Counted from the stretch's first letter, positions 7,348 through 15,729 are shown. The stretch: DNA of 64,000 nucleotides from Syntrophomonas sp. (GCA_016841425.1 JAENZE010000002.1:62001-126000), one strand, 5' to 3'. Made by a program: numbers and translations. The notes: generated from the letters alone by a model not told the origin.

Positions 7348-8601
7348 TTGGTAGTCTACGTTATTAACAAACATGGTAAACCATTAATGCCATGTAAACC
7401 AAGAAAAGCAAGAATATTGCTCAAGCAAGGCAAAGCCAAAGTCATCAACCGTGAACCATTTACGATACAACTTCTTTACGGTTCAAGCGGCTATAAACAA
7501 CCAATCTCATTTGGGGTAGATGCAGGAAGTAAGCATATCGGCTTATCTGCTACCACCGATAAAGAGACCCTGTTTGAAGGTGAGGTTGAAGTAAGAAGCG
7601 ATATTGTAGATCTGTTATCAACCAGGAGAGGATTTCGTAAAGGTAGACGGCATCGTAAAACCAGATATCGCCCAGCAAGATTCAACAATCGGGGAAAACC
7701 GAAAGGATGGTTAGCACCATCGATCGAGAACAAGATCGAGAATCATCTTAAAGTGATTGCTATGGTACATAAATTGCTTCCTATTTCAAAAACCATTATA
7801 GAGGTAGCCAGTTTTGATATTCAGAAGATCAATAATCCCGATATATCGGGCAAGGAATACCAGGAAGGCGATCAATTAGGTTTCTGGAATATTAGGGAAT
7901 ACGTACTGTGGAGAGATGGGCACAAATGCCATGGACGTAAAGGCTGCAAAAACAAAATCCTGAACGTCCATCACATAGAAAGCCGTAAAACTGGTGGGGA
8001 TTCTCCAAAGAACCTAATTGCCCTGTGCGAGAAATGTCATGCTGATTATCATGCTGGAAGATTGAAACTGAATCTAAAGCGAGGACAATCTTTCAAAGAT
8101 GCTGCATTTATGGGGATTATGCGATGGACAGTTTATAATCGGCTTAAAACACTTTATCCAAATGTAAGTCTAACCTATGGGTATCTCACTAAGAATACCA
8201 GAATAAGAAATGGCTTAGAAAAAAAACACACAGTAGATGCCAGATGTATTAGTGGAAATCCTTTAGCTAAACCAGATGATGTTTGCTATTACTTCAGGCA
8301 AGTGCGTAAACAGAACCGTCAACTACATAAAGCCAATACACTTAAAGGTGGTATCCGTAAAGCAAACAAAGCTCCTAAATATGTGCATGGATACCAGCTG
8401 TTTGACAAGGTACTATACAAAAACAAAGAATGTTTCATATTCGGTAGGAGGTCCAGTGGTTATTTTGACCTTCGTACCTTAGATGGTGTTAAGATTCATG
8501 CTTCTGCCAACTGTAAAAAGCTAAGGTTACTCGAAAGAGCAAAATCAATAATATGTGAAAGGAGGCAGGGCAATTCCTCCCCCACTTACGCTATCGCTTA
8601 G
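7348..8601 (+). CDS. iscB: RNA-guided nuclease IscB
   Basis: TTG 7348 is seven bases after AAGGAGGT. The 417-residue protein starts with the PLMP domain (HGKPLMPCKPRKARILLKQG), then RuvC-I (GVDAGSKHIGLS), an Arg-rich bridge helix (RRGFRKGRRHRKTRYR), RuvC-II (IIEVASFDIQKI), an HNH domain with zinc-like CxxxxxC/CxxC spacing (VHHIESRKTGGDSPKNLIAL) and RuvC-III (HTVDARCISG). All expected catalytic residues look present. IscB is the ancestor-type relative of Cas9 and cuts double-stranded DNA guided by its omega RNA. The reading frame ends (SPTYAIA) inside the right-end hairpin of the element. Confidence 0.93.
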   Translation: MVVYVINKHGKPLMPCKPRKARILLKQGKAKVINREPFTIQLLYGSSGYKQPISFGVDAGSKHIGLSATTDKETLFEGEVEVRSDIVDLLSTRRGFRKGRRHRKTRYRPARFNNRGKPKGWLAPSIENKIENHLKVIAMVHKLLPISKTIIEVASFDIQKINNPDISGKEYQEGDQLGFWNIREYVLWRDGHKCHGRKGCKNKILNVHHIESRKTGGDSPKNLIALCEKCHADYHAGRLKLNLKRGQSFKDAAFMGIMRWTVYNRLKTLYPNVSLTYGYLTKNTRIRNGLEKKHTVDARCISGNPLAKPDDVCYYFRQVRKQNRQLHKANTLKGGIRKANKAPKYVHGYQLFDKVLYKNKECFIFGRRSSGYFDLRTLDGVKIHASANCKKLRLLERAKSIICERRQGNSSPTYAIA

Positions 8602-8620
8602 AAGTGGGGGTCTCCTTGCC
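8568..8620. repeat. right-end hairpin of the IscB element
   Basis: GGGCAA pairs with TTGCCC outside a CCCCCACTT/AAGTGGGGG stem, forming a long interrupted hairpin. The iscB stop codon (8599-8601) is in its loop. It mirrors the left-end hairpin at 7112-7147. Confidence 0.75.
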
Positions 8621-8629
8621 CGCGTTTTG

Positions 8630-9385
8630 ATGAATATGGATAAACCAAAAAACTTATTAAAGAAACAACCATTTCAAAAGGAAGCTGTTGTAAACTCTCT
8701 TCTTTTTGTTTTGATAATATCAATACTCCTTTATGCGGATTTTGGTATATTGACTGGCCCAGGGATAATAGCGGCTTTATTGGGAATTTATTTCAGTTTA
8801 TCTCTGAGGCATCTATTCGTAGCCATGATAGGTGTGACTGCAGCTTCTGCTAGTTTCATAGGGCAATCAATGGTGGCGTACTGTCCTTATTGCACCATGG
8901 CAGCCATGTGCTTTCTTATTGCAGGGACAATCAGCCTAATGAAAATTGCTAGAAAATATACCCTTGTATCGCTGGTTTTATGCGGGATTATTATAGCTTC
9001 GGTTAGTGTGTTTACTATAAGTTTTACGGCTTATGCAGATCCCAGGGAGCCGGTTATTCAAAATAACCAGACTGCTGTAGTTGCCCCAAAATGCGATATA
9101 AGCAAACCAAAGTTGTATTTATCTACAACCTGTCCGTCATGCAAAGATGCCATGGCGGACTTTGTAAGAAAAGACCCGAAGGGTGAAAAATGGCTGCCTG
9201 TTATAGTGCCTCACAGTCATTTAGCCCAGGGTGAAAAAATGCTACAGGAATTAGGCTATCAAGGAGAAGTGGTATCCGCTTCATATCCACCCGGGAACCG
9301 ACTGCCAACTCTGGATGTCGAAGGAGAAATACTTGTAGGAAGTAAAATTCAGTATGAAAGAATCACAAAGGAGGAAATAAAATAA
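8630..9385 (+). CDS. VKOR/DsbB-like membrane protein with C-terminal thioredoxin-like CxxC domain
   Basis: The probable start is ATG 8630 (or 8636); the open frame extends into the IscB element, but those residues are not native. The 251-residue protein has four to five membrane segments, with CPYC inside the second half of the membrane domain (SMVAYCPYCTMAAMC), then a soluble domain with LYLSTTCPSCKDAMADF. This layout, redox-active membrane Cys plus a thioredoxin-like CxxC, is that of disulfide-forming VKOR/DsbB-type proteins fused to their partner. A natural client would be the Cys-rich TadG-like protein. There is no ribosome site next to the start; a good AAAGGAGGT now lies 1.5 kb upstream, across the insertion. 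Confidence 0.65.
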   Translation: MNMDKPKNLLKKQPFQKEAVVNSLLFVLIISILLYADFGILTGPGIIAALLGIYFSLSLRHLFVAMIGVTAASASFIGQSMVAYCPYCTMAAMCFLIAGTISLMKIARKYTLVSLVLCGIIIASVSVFTISFTAYADPREPVIQNNQTAVVAPKCDISKPKLYLSTTCPSCKDAMADFVRKDPKGEKWLPVIVPHSHLAQGEKMLQELGYQGEVVSASYPPGNRLPTLDVEGEILVGSKIQYERITKEEIK

Positions 9386-10048
9386 ATGGAACTGTTAAAG
9401 AAGAATTTACCGGTGGTTATCGCATTAATTATTGCAATAGTCGCAAGTGTCCTGATATATACGATTATTAAAGCCCAAACACCCAGTGTGCCAGTAGTGT
9501 ATGCCAACCAGATACTTCGAGTAGGGTTGACGATAACGCCCGAGCATTTAAGCGTGAAATATCTGCCGGCATCAGCGGTACCCAGCAATACTTTCAGAAG
9601 TGCAGATCAGGTAGTCGGCTCCACTATATATAATGGACCAGTAGTCAAAGATAACATCATTACATCTGATCATTTGAGCACTTATGGCTCACTAATGGCC
9701 ACTCTAAACACCTTTGCGCCCGAAGGATGGACTGCCGTAGAACTTCCTGGCGGTGGTGGAGCAGGAATGATTGGAATCAAACGAGGGGATTCGGTGGATA
9801 TATACGGAGAAGTAATGGCAGGGCAAGGGACTACAATAGGCAAGATATGTGGCGGTGCTATAGTTTTGAGTATGCCAAGCGAGAACAATAGTCAATTTGT
9901 CGTGGCAGTCCCTGATAATTATGCGCCAGCAGTAGCAGAATTAATTATCCGGGATAGATCAATGACGATCACCCTGCCCAACGGCCAACCGGTAATTGAG
10001 GTAGCCGAAATAAACGAGGAAGCAATTACAGAAACGGGGGGTGAATAA
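9386..10048 (+). CDS. CpaB/RcpC-like pilus assembly protein, cluster 1
   Basis: ATG 9386 follows AAGGAGG at the very end of the previous gene. The 220-residue product has one N-terminal membrane anchor (VVIALIIAIVASVLIYTII) followed by a SAF domain (YANQILRVGLTITPEHL; NGPVVKDNIITSDHLS), the core of CpaB/RcpC. These proteins occupy the periplasm or outer face and help form the Tad secretion channel. The family average is about 250-300 residues, so this one is compact. A second CpaB occurs at 16253. Confidence 0.75.
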   Translation: MELLKKNLPVVIALIIAIVASVLIYTIIKAQTPSVPVVYANQILRVGLTITPEHLSVKYLPASAVPSNTFRSADQVVGSTIYNGPVVKDNIITSDHLSTYGSLMATLNTFAPEGWTAVELPGGGGAGMIGIKRGDSVDIYGEVMAGQGTTIGKICGGAIVLSMPSENNSQFVVAVPDNYAPAVAELIIRDRSMTITLPNGQPVIEVAEINEEAITETGGE

Positions 10049-10052
10049 ATCA

Positions 10053-10799
10053 ATGGAATTAACATTTCCAACTACACCAAGAGAGGCAGGAAGAGGGATT
10101 TTAATCTCTTTCCTGCCTTTGAGGGCAGGGGCAGGAGCAGCTACATTGGCTTGCATGACCGGGTTGATAGCCTGTAAACATTATGATACATCGATCATTG
10201 ATTTAAACCAGGACTCCAAGGTGCGTTCTTATCTGGGCTTTCAGGATTTAAGTTCATCGACCGTTTCTATACTGGATATAAACGGGGTTGCCACACCCGA
10301 AGGCATATTCTCTGCCAGTGAGCAGCACCATTCCGGCCTAAAGGTTTTCCCGGGAGTAAGTCCGAGGGTATTAGATGCTTCGCAGATAGATACACAGTTA
10401 ATGTTAAAAGCAGTGACGTATTTAAAGAAAACCAGCCCCCTTACTACAGCAGTAATAAACCCACTGTATTCATCCTGGATGGCTGCTATGTTATCAGATC
10501 TGGTATGTCTGGTAGTTAAACCTGACCGACCTAATATGGATGCCTTCAGAGAGACTACGGATTTTCTAACTCGTTTAGGTTGCTCTGACCGCTTAAAAAT
10601 CATTTTAAATCAAAACGGTTATGTAGGCAGCTTAGAAAGTAAAGGGGCTATTAATTACTTCTCACCGGATATAGTGATTGGATATGATAAGTCCATCTCA
10701 GAAATGTGTAATCGCAGGGTTTTGGATCCCAGCAAGAATATCCGGTCGGAGTTATTTTCATTAGTAAAAGAGGTGATAACGGATGCAGAATGGTCTTGA
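10053..10799 (+). CDS. CpaE/TadZ-like protein with degenerate P-loop
   Basis: ATG 10053 lies eight bases after GGGGGGTGA; a GTG at 10041 overlaps that site. The 248-residue protein has the size and order of a MinD/ParA-family ATPase: a glycine-rich loop near residue 27 (PLRAGAGAATLACMTGLI), then a switch-like IIDLNQDSKVRSYLGF. The Walker A Lys-Thr is missing. CpaE/TadZ proteins place the Tad machine in the cell. It lies between cpaB and the ATPase gene, the usual cpaE place, and overlaps the latter by 17 bases. A degenerate P-loop suggests a structural rather than ATP-hydrolysing role. Confidence 0.6.
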   Translation: MELTFPTTPREAGRGILISFLPLRAGAGAATLACMTGLIACKHYDTSIIDLNQDSKVRSYLGFQDLSSSTVSILDINGVATPEGIFSASEQHHSGLKVFPGVSPRVLDASQIDTQLMLKAVTYLKKTSPLTTAVINPLYSSWMAAMLSDLVCLVVKPDRPNMDAFRETTDFLTRLGCSDRLKIILNQNGYVGSLESKGAINYFSPDIVIGYDKSISEMCNRRVLDPSKNIRSELFSLVKEVITDAEWS

Positions 10800-12141
10800 T
10801 ATGAACCTTATAAGAGTATTAGCTGTACGAGATGGTCTTTTAGAAGAAACATATAAACTGCAGGATGAAAAGGAAGTTGAAAAGACTCTCGTACCGAGAG
10901 AATTATATAAGCAATTAAGAGATAATGTGCAATATGCAGTCCGAAAGCAATTTGCCCTGGAAGAAATAAATCCTAAAAGCGCCCGTGACCCGGTGATTAA
11001 ATCCAAGTTTAGCAATATTGTTCATTATCAGATTAAAAACCTGAAAATTGATGTGCCTGAGCCAGAAGTACCGTTATTGGCTGAGCAGTTATTCTCGGAT
11101 ATTTTGGGATATGGACCATTGGAGAAATACTTCAACGATGAAGAAGTTACCGAAATAATGGTTACTGGGTGTTCAATCTATGTGGAGAAAAAGGGGCAAA
11201 ATTTTGAGGCTCCTGAAAAGTTTGAATCCATAGACCAGGGTAAAGACCTACTTCGAAGGATGCTGGCAAAAACAGGTGAACGCGTAGACCAAGCTAAACC
11301 AGAGGTCGATGCTCGATTACATGATGGTTCCCGGTTAAATGCGCAGATAGCACCAATAACCGAAAATGAGCTGCTTATAACCATAAGACGATTCCGACAG
11401 GATATTGACATTGAGACCCTTATCCAGAATAAAGCTGTGTCCAGAAAGGTAATTGAGTTTCTTAAGAAAGCCATAGAGATGAGAATGAATATAATGGTGG
11501 CTGGCGGCACAAGTTCTGGTAAAACCACATGGCTAAACAATCTAGCCAGTTTTATCGATCCGGAATTATGGGTGATAACTATTGAAAATCCAGCAGAATT
11601 AGATTTAAAACATCCGAAGGTAAGAAGTTTGGTAGCCAGAAAAGCTAACATTGAAAACAAGGGTGAATACACCATGTCGGATGCAGTCAAAAGCGCATTA
11701 AGAATGAATCCCGATATTATCGTAGTTGGGGAAATACGCCGGGAAGAATCCCTGGATTTATTACAGGCAATGGGGACTGGCCACGAAGGATCATTAGGGA
11801 CCGCCCACGCAAACTCAGCCGAAGATCTGCTGAATTATCGTTTCCCCGATATGATAAGGTACGCTAAAGAAGCCCAACAGTTAGGCAACGATACTATATT
11901 GGACAAGATTGCTAACCCACTGGATTTAGTGTTGTTTGTAACCAACGATAGGGGCTACCGGAGATTAGACCACATAGTAGAGGTCGCCGGTACTATAAAA
12001 AACGCAGCTGGCAAAACTACAGCGGTCAAAACCAATCGACTTTGGGAATATAACGATAAAACCAGCGATTGGGATTGGGTTGCTCAGGAGTTCCAACGGA
12101 AAAAAAGGTTTGAGGGGGTTGGATGGTATTGCCCGAATTAA
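10783..12141 (+). CDS. CpaF/TadA secretion ATPase, cluster 1
   Basis: ATG 10783 follows GAGGTGA. In the 452 residues an N-terminal helical region precedes the CpaF-specific core (ILGYGPLEKYFNDEEVTEIM; ARLHDGSRLNAQIAPI). The Walker A box is VAGGTSSGKTTWLNN (near residue 245), followed by an ASP-box-like ITIENPAELDL, a Walker B-like NPDIIVVGEIRREE and a His-box GTGHEGSLGTAHANS. All motor motifs are intact. It powers pilus assembly from the cytoplasmic side, docking on the TadB/TadC pair. A paralogue is at 16941. Confidence 0.88.
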   Translation: MQNGLDMNLIRVLAVRDGLLEETYKLQDEKEVEKTLVPRELYKQLRDNVQYAVRKQFALEEINPKSARDPVIKSKFSNIVHYQIKNLKIDVPEPEVPLLAEQLFSDILGYGPLEKYFNDEEVTEIMVTGCSIYVEKKGQNFEAPEKFESIDQGKDLLRRMLAKTGERVDQAKPEVDARLHDGSRLNAQIAPITENELLITIRRFRQDIDIETLIQNKAVSRKVIEFLKKAIEMRMNIMVAGGTSSGKTTWLNNLASFIDPELWVITIENPAELDLKHPKVRSLVARKANIENKGEYTMSDAVKSALRMNPDIIVVGEIRREESLDLLQAMGTGHEGSLGTAHANSAEDLLNYRFPDMIRYAKEAQQLGNDTILDKIANPLDLVLFVTNDRGYRRLDHIVEVAGTIKNAAGKTTAVKTNRLWEYNDKTSDWDWVAQEFQRKKRFEGVGWYCPN

Positions 12142-12950
12142 TTTTTGCTTTATTTCTTCTGTCAGTAGCAATTATTCTGATAGGAGTCGCATTTAATAAG
12201 AGAAGCAGCGGGGTAGAATTACACGATGAATGGATAGAAAATAAAACCTTCATCGCTCGTACAGACCGCAAAAAATACATTTTAATAGGTTTTGTCGGAA
12301 GTTTTGTGGTAGTTTATCTTATTTCTGGAAACCTATTATTTGGTGCTCTGGCGATTCCAGCGGGTTTTATAATAGCTAATAATATGGCTAAGAAAAAGGA
12401 GTTTAAACGCAAAGCCTTGCTGGAAGAACAGTATACCCAGGTGCTAAACACTATTATTACTTCCCTGGAAGGCAGAGCAAACCCTTATCAAGCATTGGAA
12501 GAAAGCGTAGCAGCATTAAAGAATCCTGCTAAAAAGGTATTTATCGAGATTTTAAGAAGGAGCCGAACCGGTACTAACTACCATGAAGCTATCGGCTCAG
12601 TAGCCCGTGAAGTAGATTGGGAAGATTTAAAGCAGTTGGAAATGGCTTTCAAGTTATATGACAGTACCGGTAGTAACTTGGTGGAAGTCTGTAAATACCT
12701 GCTGAAAAATGCTTATGACCGTAGAAGTAATAAGAAATATGTAGGATCGGTAACAGCACAAACGAAGGTCACAGCTATTACATTGAGCGTTATACCATTT
12801 GGTTTAATGATAGTGATGCGGCTTTTAGCCCCTGATTTCATATTTCCGTTATTTCATACTACAGGCGGCATAATTGTTACTTTAATTATTATAGGAATGG
12901 TCTACTCAGGTAATCAGCTGGTCAATAGAATGGTTCAGAAAATCGGTTAA
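12123..12950 (+). CDS. TadB-like platform protein, cluster 1
   Basis: ATG 12123 lies within the last codons of the ATPase gene, behind GAGGGGGTT. The 275-residue protein has an N-terminal membrane segment, another pair around residues 55-85, a T2SSF-type cytoplasmic domain (LNTIITSLEGRANPYQALEESVAAL) and C-terminal membrane segments. It is the natural partner of the TadC-like protein at 5967 and the immediate docking site of the cpaF product. Overlap with the ATPase gene indicates tight coupling. Confidence 0.75.
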   Translation: MVLPELIFALFLLSVAIILIGVAFNKRSSGVELHDEWIENKTFIARTDRKKYILIGFVGSFVVVYLISGNLLFGALAIPAGFIIANNMAKKKEFKRKALLEEQYTQVLNTIITSLEGRANPYQALEESVAALKNPAKKVFIEILRRSRTGTNYHEAIGSVAREVDWEDLKQLEMAFKLYDSTGSNLVEVCKYLLKNAYDRRSNKKYVGSVTAQTKVTAITLSVIPFGLMIVMRLLAPDFIFPLFHTTGGIIVTLIIIGMVYSGNQLVNRMVQKIG

Positions 12951-12962
12951 GGAGGAATTTAT

Positions 12963-14045
12963 TTGAAAATATTAATGAATACCAAAGAAGGAAATCTAAA
13001 AAGGTTTTCTAAAATAACTGGCATTCAGTTTGAAAGATTGGATGCCGGAGAAACCAATGATGCTGTTGCGGTGGTACTGCAGGATGATAATTTCCAATTC
13101 AACTTGGATAAAGCATTGGGATTGGATATACCTATAGTAGCCATAGCTGGATATGAGAACTCCGAAAATCATCAATATGCGATTGAAGCAGGTGTGCCAG
13201 ATGAAGCCATATTGATAATCCGTGACGATGTGTTGACCAACCAGGGTGAATTTCAACTTCACACAAAGAAAGGGCTTAAACTCAATGACCTGATGAAGTT
13301 ATGTAAATATGTGCATAAGAAGAACATTCTGCCCGAAATCTATGTATGGTTGATTCCTGAACCAGATCCGGAAGATAAAGAAATATGGAGTTATAAGGAT
13401 AGCGTAGCAGAAGTAGAGCCAGTAGAAGTAAAACCAGTAGCAAAACCGGCTATTAACCCAGCAGATATAGACCCAGAATTTAGAATAACCAACAGGCAGC
13501 AACCGGTTCAGGCCAATAAAGATGGTAACCCCAAAGGTAAGCAGATAAACCAGATGCCGATAGAAGATTTTACTAAACAGTATAAAAAGGTTATCGCTAT
13601 TTTTAAGACCGATCCGAAAATTAACGGTGGAGCGATAATTAAAAAGATAGCCGTTGGCCTTAATGCTTTTCATCTGGAAATGACCGAGAATCCAAGTTCA
13701 TATAGATGTTACGCAGAGCCTATTAATAAAGCAGTTCAAGCGTCTAATTACGGCTACCTCACAGACCAGGAAATCGCGTATAATGTTTCCAGCAATACCC
13801 TTGACACATTGGTAATTGAAGTGGATACCTCGCAAAACATACTGGCTCTAACGGAAAGTATAATGCCATACATTACGCATATCATTCACTTAACCGGAAG
13901 TTATGACAAAAACAAAAAAGATATTGACGACTGGTTATCCATGGAGTTGCCGATACATGGTATATTACCTACAATGGATGAAGATAGATACCGTAAACAA
14001 TATGCAGGTTTAGTTAAAACCATAAAAGACATACAAGATATGTAG
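12963..14045 (+). CDS. CpaE-related two-domain protein without P-loop
   Basis: TTG 12963 follows AAGGAGGAATT. Residues 1-125 resemble a receiver-like fold (MKILMNTKEGN ... LGLDIPIVAIAGYEN). A Pro/Val-rich linker (VEPVEVKPVAKPA) leads to a C-terminal 165-residue domain lacking a Walker A box. The N-terminal part parallels that of the CpaE-like protein at 14237 (both begin MKIL), hinting at an atypical-receiver domain as in TadZ. It ends cluster 1. Function is unknown; a role in positioning or regulating the pilus is inferred. Confidence 0.5.
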   Translation: MKILMNTKEGNLKRFSKITGIQFERLDAGETNDAVAVVLQDDNFQFNLDKALGLDIPIVAIAGYENSENHQYAIEAGVPDEAILIIRDDVLTNQGEFQLHTKKGLKLNDLMKLCKYVHKKNILPEIYVWLIPEPDPEDKEIWSYKDSVAEVEPVEVKPVAKPAINPADIDPEFRITNRQQPVQANKDGNPKGKQINQMPIEDFTKQYKKVIAIFKTDPKINGGAIIKKIAVGLNAFHLEMTENPSSYRCYAEPINKAVQASNYGYLTDQEIAYNVSSNTLDTLVIEVDTSQNILALTESIMPYITHIIHLTGSYDKNKKDIDDWLSMELPIHGILPTMDEDRYRKQYAGLVKTIKDIQDM

Positions 14046-14053
14046 GATAATAG

Positions 14054-14082
14054 TTGCAAATTGTATCTGAAAAAGTTATTAT
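14054..14082 (+). promoter_or_regulatory. sigma-A-type promoter for cluster 2
   Basis: TTGCAA, a 17-base spacer, then TATTAT. It lies just after the last cluster 1 gene and about 150 bases before the first cluster 2 gene; a terminator falls in between. Confidence 0.5.
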
Positions 14083-14179
14083 TATATAAGAGTTATAAAT
14101 CCTAAACAGAATACAGTGAAAAACGACAACAGATTTGTCCCAAATCCGTTATCAGATTTTTACGCCCATAAGGAACAAA

Positions 14180-14205
14180 AGCCGCTTGAAAGAGCGGCTT
14201 TTTTT
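14180..14205 (+). terminator. terminator or attenuator ahead of cluster 2
   Basis: AGCCGCTTGAAAGAGCGGCT is followed by seven T. It can end cluster 1 or, given the promoter at 14054, act as an attenuator in the leader of cluster 2. Confidence 0.8.
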
Positions 14206-14236
14206 ATGTGATTTTTTAAAAAGGAGTGTTTGAGAT

Positions 14237-15298
14237 ATGAAAATCCTAGTTATAGGGAATGACGAGTTAACCCTATTGTTTAAAAGAGAGGGTTTTATTA
14301 CTACTAATGATCCTGGCGATGAAATATATGCCGTTGTAACCGTCAGCAATAATTATGAAATAATTCCGGAAGATTATCCAGTTTTTATTATGTGTTCAGG
14401 TGGCATAAGTGATTGGGCAGCCAAGAAAGCTAAGCCGGATGCTGTATTTTTCAACACAATTGATGAGATCAAACTTTTATTGAAGCAGCCCGAGCCAGAA
14501 GCAATACCAGAGAAAAGCACTAAGAGTAGTTTAGTTATAGCTACCTATGCTAATAAGGGTGGGGTAGGTAAGACCACAGTAGCTAACTCTCTGGCTCTTA
14601 CTTTAGCCAAGCAAGGGATAAGTACCGTAATCTGTGACTTTGATTTTGGTGGCGCGAATCTAGCTGGATTCTATAACCTTAAAGGTAATTTCCGAGATTA
14701 TTTTAGCGGAAATGCCATGGAGTGTTTGATTAAAGCCCAAAACGGTCTGTATGTGCTGCCAGCCCCGGCCAATGTAATTCCAACTCAAGTAAAAGGGGAG
14801 CATTTAGAGAATGTCCTGGATCAATTAAAGAAATGTTTCTCGGTAGTCTTATGTGACACTTGCCCATCACCCTGGGAAAAACCCTACATGGGAAGTATCT
14901 TCAGCAAAACAGATCTGGTATATGCGGTGGTCAACCAATCCAAATTTTCTATAGAAGAAACTAAGATTTATGGACCACAATTGCTTTATATGGGGGCCGA
15001 AATGAATAATGTACGCATTATATTAAACCAGTACGATCCTAAGTTAGTGAGCATTAAAGAGGTAGAAAAATGTTTTAATTCTGGTTTTAAGAAAGGAGTT
15101 AAAAAGCTACCCTCAATTGTTGCGGTAATTCCCCATGATTGGCAGGAAGCCAATAAAGCCACTTATAAAGGTAATGTAACAAATGCCGATGTTTGGGAAA
15201 ATGTATGCCAGGAGATTGCATTTAAACTTAACATAACTTTGACGATAGAAACGGATCAACCCAAGAAAAATTTCCTGGGCTTTCTTAAAAGGAGGTAG
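14237..15298 (+). CDS. CpaE/TadZ-type ParA/MinD ATPase, cluster 2
   Basis: ATG 14237 follows AAAGGAGTG. The 353-residue protein has a roughly 85-residue N-terminal domain similar in start to that of 12963, a linker, then a canonical deviant Walker A (YANKGGVGKTTVANSLALTL), a switch motif (VICDFDFGGANLAGFY) and a Walker B region (CFSVVLCDTCPS). This is the intact ATPase version of CpaE/TadZ, which localises Tad machinery at the pole or septum. It opens cluster 2 and is followed immediately by an AAAGGAGGT site for the next gene. Confidence 0.75.
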   Translation: MKILVIGNDELTLLFKREGFITTNDPGDEIYAVVTVSNNYEIIPEDYPVFIMCSGGISDWAAKKAKPDAVFFNTIDEIKLLLKQPEPEAIPEKSTKSSLVIATYANKGGVGKTTVANSLALTLAKQGISTVICDFDFGGANLAGFYNLKGNFRDYFSGNAMECLIKAQNGLYVLPAPANVIPTQVKGEHLENVLDQLKKCFSVVLCDTCPSPWEKPYMGSIFSKTDLVYAVVNQSKFSIEETKIYGPQLLYMGAEMNNVRIILNQYDPKLVSIKEVEKCFNSGFKKGVKKLPSIVAVIPHDWQEANKATYKGNVTNADVWENVCQEIAFKLNITLTIETDQPKKNFLGFLKRR

Positions 15299-15302
15299 GT
15301 TT

Positions 15303-15713
15303 TTGGAAGCACATAAGATACAAAAAATGGCAGAGTATTGCGAAATCGAAGACATCGCCCACGCATTGCAGGTGCCAATAAACATCGTAGAAGGAGTATT
15401 AAACAACACTCTGGAGCCTGAGTTATTAGAAGATCGTAAAGCCGAGATAAAAATCATTACCGAAGAAGGGTATGAAGTGTCGGCTATGGATGCCGAAAAA
15501 CTCAAGGTCAATAGACGCAAAGAATACGTCACCCAAAAAATTGAAAATGAGATGCAATCATCTAAAAATCTTTTTTCAAGAATTGGGTTAATATTGTCCA
15601 TTGGTATTTATGTTTTAATTACCGTGATTTTACTGTGTTTCATCACGGATGCAATGGGTTATGAGAATATCTATGCCGGTTATTTGGTTAGCACCGTTAA
15701 GGGACTATTTTAA
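15303..15713 (+). CDS. small HTH-like membrane-anchored protein, cluster 2
   Basis: TTG 15303 follows AAAGGAGGTAGG within the end of the previous gene. The first 30 residues (CEIEDIAHALQVPINIVEGVL) look like a helix-turn-helix. The middle is charged, and a membrane segment (IGLILSIGIYVLITVILLCF) lies near the C-terminus, giving 136 residues in all. I do not recognise a family. Position between cpaE and the prepilin peptidase gene suggests a part in assembly or control of the cluster 2 pilus. Confidence 0.5.
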   Translation: MEAHKIQKMAEYCEIEDIAHALQVPINIVEGVLNNTLEPELLEDRKAEIKIITEEGYEVSAMDAEKLKVNRRKEYVTQKIENEMQSSKNLFSRIGLILSIGIYVLITVILLCFITDAMGYENIYAGYLVSTVKGLF

Positions 15714-15729
15714 TATAAGGGGGTAAAGC

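Larger units (their letters stand above)
7105..8622 (+). mobile_element. IscB-type IS200/IS605-family element without transposase
   Basis: The unit begins with a subterminal hairpin at 7112-7147 (CCCCCGCTT ... AAGTGGGGG) and ends with a related hairpin at 8579-8610 (CCCCCACTT ... AAGTGGGGG), the kind of imperfect palindromic ends recognised by TnpA. Between them are an omega-RNA region and iscB, with no tnpA, so movement would need a transposase from elsewhere. Bounds are approximate, as these elements make no target duplication. It sits inside Tad cluster 1, between the Flp pilin gene and the VKOR-like gene. Confidence 0.8.
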
